Source: Mucilaginibacter mallensis
Lineage (GTDB): Bacteria; Bacteroidota; Bacteroidia; Sphingobacteriales; Sphingobacteriaceae
Direction: 5' to 3'
NCBI RefSeq assembly: GCF_900105165.1
Contig: NZ_LT629740.1
Span: forward strand, 1,054,001-1,118,000
Length of the DNA: 64,000 nucleotides
Numbering within the stretch: the first letter of the stretch is position 1; every line of letters starts with the position of its first letter. The notes beneath the pieces are model-generated. The model was not told the DNA's origin. It made no database searches and saw only the letters and a program-made list of their open reading frames with translations. Of this stretch, positions 36,887 to 44,000 are shown piece after piece. A program made the translations under genes and the position numbers.

Positions 36887-37384
36887 ATGTCTGATAAGAA
36901 AAAACATATTGAAAGTTTTGTAGTTAGTGAACCAGAAGTCGCCTATGCTATTACTGGTACTATATTCAGCACTACAATGGGAGAGGCTGCAAGAAATTTC
37001 GGCTTAATGTCCATGTCTGATCAGGATATGGTAACCTTAGCACGTCAGGGCTTACCTAAGCGGATTATCTTATCTTTAGCCCGGAAAATATCCTTAACCA
37101 TACAGGATTTAGCCGGTATTATGCATATCTCGGAGCGTACCTTACAGCGCTATGATGATAATGAAGTTATCAAAACCGAGTATAGTGAAAAAGCTATTGA
37201 GCTTGCACGCCTGTATACGCGTGGTAATGAAGTTTTTGGTTCTATTGATAACTTTAAGATATGGATGAAAACGCCCAGCATTATTTTTAATGGTGAATCT
37301 CCTTTAGCTCTTTTAGATACCTCTGTCGGCTTTGATATGGTTTTTACCGAACTGGGCCGTATAGAGCATGGTATTTTTGCCTGA
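36887..37384 (+). CDS. Xre/MbcA/ParS-type antitoxin
   Basis: Antitoxin of 165 residues. An N-terminal Xre-like helix-turn-helix region (about 45-100, LARQGLPKRIILSLARKI and LTIQDLAGIMHISERTLQRY) precedes the C-terminal DUF2384 toxin-binding domain (AIELARLYTRGNEVFGS, FKIWMKTPSIIFNGESPLALLDTS). These proteins bind the RES toxin and repress their own promoter. The stop codon overlaps the toxin start (ATGA), giving translational coupling. Lengths and order match the RES-Xre type II family. Confidence 0.92.
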   Translation: MSDKKKHIESFVVSEPEVAYAITGTIFSTTMGEAARNFGLMSMSDQDMVTLARQGLPKRIILSLARKISLTIQDLAGIMHISERTLQRYDDNEVIKTEYSEKAIELARLYTRGNEVFGSIDNFKIWMKTPSIIFNGESPLALLDTSVGFDMVFTELGRIEHGIFA

Positions 37385-37836
37385 TGACACTATTCCGCCT
37401 TACAAAAGAAGCTTATGCCGATGATTTGAGCGGAACAGGTGCCCGCTTGTATGGAGGCCGGTGGAATAGTAAAGGCAAAGCGACCATTTACATGGCATCG
37501 TCACAGTCGTTGGCTTTGCTTGAGGTGCTGGTACATCTGCCGGCATTAATAGAACCTAAAAACTATTATTTGGTATCAATTGAAGTGCCTGATACCAGCA
37601 TTGTACAGCTAGCAGCTAAAGATCTGCCCGCTAACTGGAATGCTATGCAGCCGCCTACGGTATTAAAAAAGATAGGTGACGATTTCCTGGCTGCCAACAA
37701 ATACCTGTTATTAAAAGTACCATCGGCAATAGTGCCTGCAGAATATAACTACCTGCTCAATATTCAGCACCCTGATATGAAGAAAGTGAAAGTGATCAGC
37801 AAGGAACTGTTTACTTTTGATAAAAGGTTGGTCTGA
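37384..37836 (+). CDS. RES domain toxin
   Basis: Toxin of 150 residues of the RES family, related to ParT and MbcT. Conserved residues are visible in ARLYGGRWNSKGKATIYMAS (R21, Y23, GGRW 24-27, Y36) and SLALLEVLVHL (E47), the Arg-Glu-Ser signature region. RES toxins act on NAD+ (phosphorolysis, hydrolysis) or ADP-ribosylate targets, stopping growth. It starts inside the stop codon of the antitoxin gene. Its own stop is joined to a perfect-looking 28 bp hairpin (37836-37919). Confidence 0.92.
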   Translation: MTLFRLTKEAYADDLSGTGARLYGGRWNSKGKATIYMASSQSLALLEVLVHLPALIEPKNYYLVSIEVPDTSIVQLAAKDLPANWNAMQPPTVLKKIGDDFLAANKYLLLKVPSAIVPAEYNYLLNIQHPDMKKVKVISKELFTFDKRLV

Positions 37837-37919
37837 TTGGTTCATTAGTTCACTAGTTCATTGATACCTTTTGCCTCAATAACTAGCACGCCAATGAACC
37901 AGTGAACTAATGAACCAAT
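37836..37919. repeat. Long word-repeat hairpin between convergent genes
   Basis: The arms 37836-37863 and 37892-37919 match at 27 of 28 positions when inverted. Each arm consists of variants of the words GGTTCATT, AGTTCACT and AGTTCATT. The 28-base loop contains TACCTTTTGCC. It lies between the stop codons of the RES toxin and the PH-SHOCT gene and probably ends both transcripts. Confidence 0.85.
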
Positions 37920-37921
37920 GA

Positions 37922-38584
37922 CTATAAGTCGCTCAGTAGTTCCAGTTTCTTAGCGTTATACTCTTCCTGCGAGATGAGGCCGTTATCAAACAGACTCCTT
38001 AATTTTTTTAGCTTTTCGGTTAGCTCATCAGGCTTTGGTGTTACTACAACGGGTTCGTCGTGTACTATAGGCGCTGGTGCCGGAGCAGCTACAGGTGCTT
38101 GTTGTGCTACTGGCTGATAGGCGGCTACAGCAGGTGTTTCAAACTGTACCGCGCCTGATTCTGCACGTTTTTCTTCCAGATCGCGCAGGCGGCGGGCTTC
38201 ACGCTCTGATTCCTTACGATCCTGTGCGTATTGGTATAATTTGCGGGCCTGTACCTTTGGCAGGTAATCAACACCCATTTCTGCACCGTTTGTTGTTTTT
38301 ACGCTGAAAATAGCGCCTATGATCTCTTCCTTGGTATATACGTCAATTATATCCTTCCACACAAAATCAACAAATTTTATGGATAGGCCCAGATTTGCAG
38401 GCGTAAAAAACAATACGCGTTTGTTGGTAAGCGCTATACAATCGGGCAATAAATTTACCAGTGGTTTTTTTTGAACTGCTATGTATAATATCTCTTCGCC
38501 GGTAGTAAGCAGGTCGACTAAACGCAGGTAAATTTTCTCAACTGCTTTTGGGTCCTGCTCGTCTTTCAAAAAATTCTCGATCAT
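37922..38584 (-). CDS. PH-like and SHOCT domain protein
   Basis: Soluble protein of 220 residues from ATG 38584 (MIENFLKDEQDPKAVEKIY). Residues about 25-120 form a bacterial pleckstrin-like domain (GEEILYIAVQKKPLVNLLPD, ALTNKRVLFFTP). A charged helix and an Ala/Pro/Val-rich linker (about 150-185) follow. The final 30 residues are a SHOCT domain (LRSLFDNGLISQEEYNAKK). SHOCT domains occur at the ends of many proteins and are thought to mediate oligomerisation. The role is unknown; membrane-proximal or stress functions are guesses. An ATG 24 bases upstream is an alternative start. Confidence 0.8.
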   Translation of the reverse strand: MIENFLKDEQDPKAVEKIYLRLVDLLTTGEEILYIAVQKKPLVNLLPDCIALTNKRVLFFTPANLGLSIKFVDFVWKDIIDVYTKEEIIGAIFSVKTTNGAEMGVDYLPKVQARKLYQYAQDRKESEREARRLRDLEEKRAESGAVQFETPAVAAYQPVAQQAPVAAPAPAPIVHDEPVVVTPKPDELTEKLKKLRSLFDNGLISQEEYNAKKLELLSDL

Positions 38585-38642
38585 AGTATTGCTGTTATTA
38601 TGCTGCAAAAATAAGAATATTATGTTATTTACAGGTTAAGTT

Positions 38643-39626
38643 TTACGCGATCAGTAAATTACAGCCACGGATATCGGCATTATCAAACCTCCCCAATACC
38701 TCAAACGAGCCATCGGTATAAACTTTACCCAGGTCCTGTGTGGCCAGGAACGAGCATGAGTTGATATTCGCAAGATCGATGATATTGATGCCACCTGCCT
38801 TATCATCCTTAATCAGAGTAACCGGGTCGTTAGTATCGCGGGTGATGATGCACATCCATGGCGGGCAGTTGAATATGCCGCTGCCCGTGGAGTAAGCTTG
38901 CGATAAAAGCTCCGTCATGCCGTATTCGGAATGGATAGCATCAACGCCAAAGCCTTTGCATAGTTGCTCGTGCAGTTCTTCACGGATCATTTCTTTGCGT
39001 TTGCCCTTCATGCCGCCGGTTTCCATTACTATTAGTTCGGGAAAGTTGATTTGATATTGTTCAACAAAATCGAGCAAAGCAAAGGTTACGCCAATTAATA
39101 AGGTGGGCCTTTTATTTTGCTGCTGTTTTTTAAGCTGATGATAAAGCTCATCATGATTATACAAAAAGAAACCGCTATCGGAGTTGTTTGATTGCTTGAT
39201 CAGGTCTTCGGCCATATAAATGAGCGATGAGCCTTCACGTTCCAGGTAGGAGGGCAGCAGGGCCAGTACGGTATAGTTTTTAATATCGCCATAAAACAAC
39301 TCGAACGCCTTGCGGAAACTGGCTTCATACCAGCTTACATCAGTAACCGGGTGCCGGCTGGTAATCATGCCCGTTGTACCCGAGCTGGTAAATGTAACCT
39401 GTATCGCATCATTATTGCTTACTATGGTATGCGATTTAAAGAACTCAATAGGCAGAAAAGGAATATCATCAACGTGCTGAACACCCTTAACATCAATCCT
39501 CATCCCCTCAATAAACTCGCGGTAAACAACACATGCTGTAGCCTGATGCCTGAACACTTGCATGGCAACATTGCTAAACTGTTCGTCGCTGTTAATAGAA
39601 AATACTTGCTCTTTAGTCAAATTCAT
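38643..39626 (-). CDS. LuxE-like acyl-protein synthetase / acyltransferase
   Basis: Protein of 327 residues from ATG 39626. It shows an adenylate-forming pattern: TFTSSGTTGMITSRH (the Ser/Thr/Gly-rich nucleotide loop), GVTFALLDF, METGGMKGKRKE and HSEYGMTELLSQAY, as in LuxE-type acyl-protein synthetases. LuxE activates fatty acids for bioluminescence, but Bacteroidota homologues have no lux genes around them and may activate acyl groups for envelope or secondary metabolism. It is a single gene. The C-terminal part ends DNADIRGCNLLIA, as is usual for this group. Confidence 0.82.
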   Translation of the reverse strand: MNLTKEQVFSINSDEQFSNVAMQVFRHQATACVVYREFIEGMRIDVKGVQHVDDIPFLPIEFFKSHTIVSNNDAIQVTFTSSGTTGMITSRHPVTDVSWYEASFRKAFELFYGDIKNYTVLALLPSYLEREGSSLIYMAEDLIKQSNNSDSGFFLYNHDELYHQLKKQQQNKRPTLLIGVTFALLDFVEQYQINFPELIVMETGGMKGKRKEMIREELHEQLCKGFGVDAIHSEYGMTELLSQAYSTGSGIFNCPPWMCIITRDTNDPVTLIKDDKAGGINIIDLANINSCSFLATQDLGKVYTDGSFEVLGRFDNADIRGCNLLIA

Positions 39627-39645
39627 TATTGGCAAAGATAGGGAA

Positions 39646-39755
39646 GAGAGTCAAGAATCAAGAGTCAGGAATCAAGAAGCTTCAAGCCACGAACCCTGCC
39701 ACACGAACCTCGAACTAAATATCATGACTCTTGATTCTTAATTCCTGACTCTTTT
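39646..39755. repeat. Word-repeat hairpin
   Basis: The left side has AGAGTCAAGAATCAAGAGTC and AGGAATCAAGAAGC. The right side has ATGACTCTTGATTCTTAATT and CCTGACTC followed by TTTTTT. The words AGAGTC and AATCAAG recur in direct and inverted form. It lies upstream of the SYLF gene and could end the short divergent region. Confidence 0.75.
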
Positions 39756-39825
39756 TTACAAACAATTGCCTGCATTTCAGGGTTGTACAAGTACATCTAT
39801 TAAACAAAAATTAATTATCACAGCC

Positions 39826-40497
39826 ATGAAAACATTAAAAATTTTAGGAATCCCACTCTTGCTGAGCTTATTCATCGTATTTGCGTCAGCAACTGATGTT
39901 AGTAAAGAAACAGAAAGGGTAAATAAAGCAACGGAGGTATTAAAAACCTTTCGCGGTATGAAAGAGAGCATCCCGCATGAGCTGATCGCAACATACAAAG
40001 GTATTGTCATTATCCCCGGCCTGATAAACGCCAGTTTTGGTATCGGCGGTAAGCGCGGTAAGGGCATTGCCATAGTGCGTTTGCCAAACGGCAAATGGAG
40101 CGATCCGGTATTTATCACCCTAACCGGTGGCAGTGTAGGTTTCCAGGCAGGCGTCCAATCTATCGACCTGGTGTTGGTATTTCGCCACAGCGGTGCGCTT
40201 ACCAAAGTTAAAAATGGCGATTTTACCATTGGTGGTGATGTATCAGCAGCAGCTGGTCCGGTTGGCCGCAGTACCTCAGCTAATACGGATTATAAACTGG
40301 AGGCCGAAGTTTATTCCTATTCACGGAGCCGCGGTTTGTTTGCCGGTATAAGTATTAATGGCTCAAACCTGAGTATTGATAAAAGCGCCGATGCCAATTT
40401 TTATGGCCCCGCCTTTACCTCACAGGATCTGTTTGCTTATGGCAAAAGCAAAAATGAAAGCATAGTTGCATTAAAAACTACGCTGGCTGGTATGTAA
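39826..40497 (+). CDS. SYLF domain lipid-binding protein
   Basis: Exported protein of 223 residues with signal peptide (MKTLKILGIPLLLSLFIVFASA). The SYLF/Ysc84 pattern is clear: IPHELIATYKGIVIIPGLIN, FGIGGKRGKGIAIVR, SDPVFITLTGGSVGFQAGVQ and the end SQDLFAYGKSKN. SYLF domains bind phosphoinositides in eukaryotes; bacterial periplasmic members have no clear role. I chose ATG 39826, because an upstream in-frame start precedes the signal peptide without support. A terminator follows at 40522. Confidence 0.88.
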   Translation: MKTLKILGIPLLLSLFIVFASATDVSKETERVNKATEVLKTFRGMKESIPHELIATYKGIVIIPGLINASFGIGGKRGKGIAIVRLPNGKWSDPVFITLTGGSVGFQAGVQSIDLVLVFRHSGALTKVKNGDFTIGGDVSAAAGPVGRSTSANTDYKLEAEVYSYSRSRGLFAGISINGSNLSIDKSADANFYGPAFTSQDLFAYGKSKNESIVALKTTLAGM

Positions 40498-40521
40498 GCA
40501 TAAATTTTAGATTTAAAAATA

Positions 40522-40557
40522 TAAATGCCCGGTTGTTTGCAGCCGGGCATTTATTGT
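40522..40557 (+). terminator. Terminator of the SYLF gene
   Basis: TAAATGCCCGG (40522-40532) pairs with CCGGGCATTTA (40543-40553), followed by TTGTTGG. It lies 24 bases after the stop codon. Confidence 0.75.
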
Positions 40558-40621
40558 TGGTACTCGTCTGTGGCCGGTTATTCTCATCCCTCAAAATTGA
40601 TGTGATAGAAATCAAATATGA

Positions 40622-40655
40622 TCAAAAACAAAAGGAGCTGCAATTGCAGCTCCTT
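40622..40655 (-). terminator. Terminator of the universal stress gene
   Basis: AAGGAGCTGCAATTGCAGCTCCTT (40632-40655) is a perfect 24-base palindrome. On the minus strand it is followed by TTGTTTTTGAT. It lies 37 bases after the stop codon of the uspA-like gene. Confidence 0.8.
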
Positions 40656-40691
40656 GATATGAAAGGTTAAGTTTATAGTGCCATCTGATAA

Positions 40692-41513
40692 TTACTCATG
40701 CAATACCAATATCGCCTTTACTGATTTATTCATCACCTGGTTTACAGTGCTGCGGTTAAACAGGCGGTAAACAATATTATGATGATGTTTTACCAGGCAA
40801 AGGATATCTGTATCGTTCTTTTCAACAAATTCCATTATGCCATTCAACGGGCGACTGTTATTGAGGTAATTAAACTCCAGTTCGGTGTTTTTTATTAATG
40901 ATCTGAGCCTGCTTTCTTCAGCTTCAATACGTTTGATGTCGGCTTTTTCAGCAACATACAGTACCTGCATTTTTTCAGAACCTAAGGCGCTCACCATTTC
41001 ATTCAGCGCATTTACATCATGTGCCGATAACCTGGTTTCGTAATCTGTGGCAAGAGTGATGGTAGGTTCGTTGGCGAATTTACTTTCCAGCGGAATGATC
41101 AATGTAGGAATTTTAACTACAGAAACTACTGCACTTACGTTACTGCCAACAATACCTGTAATGCCGGTAGCCCCGGTGATCCCCATAACCAGTATTTCTA
41201 CATGGTGCTCATCAATATATTTACCTATAACACTTTTAAGGAATCCTACACCGCAAACGGTGTTTACTTCGATATCCTTGTATTCGTCCTTATCTGAATA
41301 TTTCGCGGCCCATTCTTTAAGGGCTTGTCTTTTATTATTATAGTAATCATCAATAAAAATAGCAGCGTAAGTATTGTTGTTAACCCCTTCTGTTGGGCCT
41401 ATGGCATGTATTACACATACTTCCATCTCTAATACTTTAGCTAAGCTCATGGCATATTCCATAGCGTTGCCTGCGGCACTCGAAAAATCACTTGCAACCA
41501 ATATTTGTTTCAT
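40692..41513 (-). CDS. Universal stress protein, tandem UspA domains
   Basis: Cytoplasmic protein of 273 residues with two Usp domains (about 1-142 and 150-273). The first carries the ATP-loop-like segment MGITGATGITGIVGSNVSAVV; the second ends LVKHHHNIVYRLFNRSTVNQVMNKS. Usp proteins respond to starvation and redox or energy stress. It lies 39 bases downstream of the phosphate transporter gene on the same strand, so the two may be cotranscribed; a terminator ends the unit. Other tandem Usp proteins are frequent in Bacteroidota. Confidence 0.92.
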   Translation of the reverse strand: MKQILVASDFSSAAGNAMEYAMSLAKVLEMEVCVIHAIGPTEGVNNNTYAAIFIDDYYNNKRQALKEWAAKYSDKDEYKDIEVNTVCGVGFLKSVIGKYIDEHHVEILVMGITGATGITGIVGSNVSAVVSVVKIPTLIIPLESKFANEPTITLATDYETRLSAHDVNALNEMVSALGSEKMQVLYVAEKADIKRIEAEESRLRSLIKNTELEFNYLNNSRPLNGIMEFVEKNDTDILCLVKHHHNIVYRLFNRSTVNQVMNKSVKAILVLHE

Positions 41514-41552
41514 TGTCTAAATAGATTTAATGTGAAATTTGCTGATTAACTG

Positions 41553-42968
41553 TTATATAAATAAATGGAAGAACATAAATAATAAAAGTGCTAAAATTAT
41601 AGCTACCGGCAAAGTTAATATCCATGCTAAAGCTATATTTTTCAATGTTTTACTGTTCAGGTTACCTTTACCACCCGATGCCATCATAGAACCAGCAATA
41701 CCGCTTGATAGTACGTGCGTAGTACTCACCGGCAAACCAAAGCTTGAACTTAAGCCTATAGTCGCGGCAGCAACTAATTCAGACGATGCACCCTGGGCAT
41801 AATTTAAGTGCTCATTACCTATTTTTTCGCCAATAGTTACAACAATACGTTTCCAGCCTACCATGGTGCCAATACCCAGTGAAATAGATATAGTGGCAAT
41901 AACCCATATCGGTGCAAAATCAGTAATACCGGTAATTTGTTTGGATGCAGCGGTAATTGTTGCTCTGTCCTGATCCACCAGTTTTATATCCTTTGAGCTT
42001 AATATAGCTGTAATACCTTTACTAACAGCTTTAATTTCCTTACGGAATTTGTAGGTCTTAACGGTATCAACCTTGTCTGCCAACTGTGTTTTGGCTTTTT
42101 CAATAGCTGAATCGGTAGTTAATATTAAAGCTTGTGATGCTCCGGTTGCTGTTGTTCTGCTCAATACCTGTTCGGTATTGTTTAATGATAGCAATATTTT
42201 ATCGTTCGGTATAGCGTGGTTAACCGCGAATTTTGCAGGTACAAATGCGATCAGGATCAGCATTAATAAGCCTACACCTTTTTGTCCGTCGTTACTGCCA
42301 TGGAAAAAGCTTACCAGCGTACAGGTAGTGATCAGCAATAAACGAATCACTATCGGCGGCGTATCATTTTCACCTTTCGGGATGTGAAATAACGCTTTCC
42401 ATTTTATAACGTGGATAAGCAGGTACATTAAGCCCGCTGCAGCACCAAAGCCGATAAGGGGTGATAAAATTAATGATAAACCTATCTCTTTTGCCTTATC
42501 CCAGTTTACACCTGCGCCACCATAGTACCAAGTAAACGCGATACTGGCGCCGATCATGGCACCAATCAATGTATGTGAGCTTGAACACGGGATACCCAAA
42601 TACCATGTGCCTAAATTCCAAACAATAGAAGCGATTAACACGGCCAGTACCATACAGGCACCTACGCTAACGGGCAGTTTCATGAGCTCATCAAGCGGTA
42701 ACAGCTTAAGTATACCCATAGCTACAGCCACACCACCCAGGAACACACCAAGGAAGTTAAATGTGCCCGACCACGGGATAGCATAAACCGGTTTTAATGC
42801 TTTTGTGTAGATTACTGTCGCTACGGCGTTAGCGGTATCATGAAAACCGTTAACAAATTCAAAGCCTACCACTGCCAGTAAACAGATCATGAAAACAATA
42901 AGCAGCGAAGTACTTAAATTGACGTCACCAATGAGAGGTAAAGTAATTGCATTTAATACATGGAGCAT
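41553..42968 (-). CDS. PiT family inorganic phosphate transporter
   Basis: Low-affinity phosphate symporter of 471 residues. Both inverted PiT repeats are present: GFHDTANAVATVIYTKALKP (38-59 region) in the first half and GSNDGQKGVGLLM, then GLPVSTTHVLSSGIAGSM, in the second. Between the halves is a hydrophilic insert of about 100 residues (about 240-345) rich in Lys, Ser and Thr, probably cytoplasmic. The family imports phosphate (as metal-phosphate) with H+ or Na+. The uspA-like gene follows at a spacing of 39 bases. No PhoU-like gene is adjacent in the window. Confidence 0.92.
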   Translation of the reverse strand: MLHVLNAITLPLIGDVNLSTSLLIVFMICLLAVVGFEFVNGFHDTANAVATVIYTKALKPVYAIPWSGTFNFLGVFLGGVAVAMGILKLLPLDELMKLPVSVGACMVLAVLIASIVWNLGTWYLGIPCSSSHTLIGAMIGASIAFTWYYGGAGVNWDKAKEIGLSLILSPLIGFGAAAGLMYLLIHVIKWKALFHIPKGENDTPPIVIRLLLITTCTLVSFFHGSNDGQKGVGLLMLILIAFVPAKFAVNHAIPNDKILLSLNNTEQVLSRTTATGASQALILTTDSAIEKAKTQLADKVDTVKTYKFRKEIKAVSKGITAILSSKDIKLVDQDRATITAASKQITGITDFAPIWVIATISISLGIGTMVGWKRIVVTIGEKIGNEHLNYAQGASSELVAAATIGLSSSFGLPVSTTHVLSSGIAGSMMASGGKGNLNSKTLKNIALAWILTLPVAIILALLLFMFFHLFI

Positions 42969-43099
42969 AATTTTCTAGTTTTTTTAGGGGAGTAATGGTG
43001 ATACTTTTGATTGATTAACCAAAGAAATAGATATGCCGTGTACTTTGCGAATATTGCAGATTATCAAATTGTTATGTTATCCTTTTTGTTATGTTAGGG

Positions 43100-43800
43100 G
43101 ATTGTGAATGATTGAAATTTCTTCGCGCATCATTGCGAGGAACGAAGCAATATTTAAGCTATACAGAGCTTGTGGTTTGTCTATTGAGTCGCATGAAGCG
43201 GCTCATGGGCGCGGAGCCCTAGTGTCATGTCAACAGTCTTTAGTCGTAAGTCTAAAGCCATATTTCGTTCTTTTTGAATTTTGACTCAAGACTTTAGGCT
43301 CATGACTAGCGACATTTTATGATTGACACGACACTAGTTCTTTTGTCTTGATACAAAAGAACCAAAAAATCAAGACAACAAGGGATGCTTCCACCCGCCC
43401 TGCCGGTTCTTCACGCTTTTTTCGCTGTTCGGTACTTCGTACCTTACATCACACAAAAAGCTAAACCGGCATTCCCGCCTCTACGCTGGCCCGCCCTTGT
43501 TGTCAGGGCCTACGCTTTTTTTCTTTTTCTATTTCCGTCAGTAGAACAGCTTCGGGCGAAATCAGGCAAAACGATGGTGGCCAAAAGCGTGGCAGGGCAT
43601 AGCAGATTTTTACAGAAGCGTGGGCTAAGAGCGTAGCGCAAGCCGGGTAAAAATATAGCAGCCCAGGTTTTGCCTGATTTGCAGGGCAGAGGCCTTGTGC
43701 GGCAAAGAAGCATTTCTACTGACTTGATTTTTTGCTACCTTTTGTATCAAGACAAAAGTAGTAGCCTCCGCGGCAATGAGCGGCTTCGAGCGATATGTAA
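43100..43800 (+). repeat. Composite dispersed repeat, copy B
   Basis: Forward copy. Left end is ATCATTGCGAGGAACGAAGC (about 43130), then GCGGCTCATGGGCGCGGAGC, a nested insert (43220-43336), the left hairpin 43337-43362 (10 bp perfect stem, loop CTTGAT), a spacer that differs from copies C and D, the core 43537-43723 and the right hairpin 43734-43765. It fills the long gap between the phosphate transporter and penicillin acylase genes. Short frames inside it are repeat-derived, not genes. Confidence 0.9.
43222..43334. mobile_element. MITE-like 113 bp insert with TA duplication
   Basis: Terminal inverted repeats GTGTCATGTCAA (43222-43233) and TTGACACGACAC (43323-43334) match at 11 of 12 positions and are flanked by TA on both sides. 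Copy D of the host repeat has the uninterrupted site GAGCCC-TA-TTTCTTTTG, so the insertion point and TA duplication are directly visible. The interior is a further imperfect inverted repeat (GTCGTAAGTCTAAAGCC against GACTTTAGGCTCATGAC). There is no coding capacity. The pattern is that of Tc1/mariner or IS630-type nonautonomous elements. Confidence 0.75.
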
Positions 43801-44000
43801 ACGATATGCAAATCGCTTTGCACAGTCGGAGATTATTAATGCTGTATTTGTTTTCCAATGGTATTAATGAGCTCCCTCCGGTCGGTTGTCTTCGTTCCTC
43901 GCAATGACGCGGGGTGAAGTATAGAAGTAAACTCTTAATTCCTATCTCTTTCCTCAATCAAATACTTTCCTTATACTTGTTTATACAAAAACCAGTCGTA

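Noticed and set aside
43510..43957. Overlapping frames on the minus strand near repeat copy B
   Set aside because: They read the repeat core and REP words backwards (SGKTWAAIFLP recurs in copy C), with no independent support.
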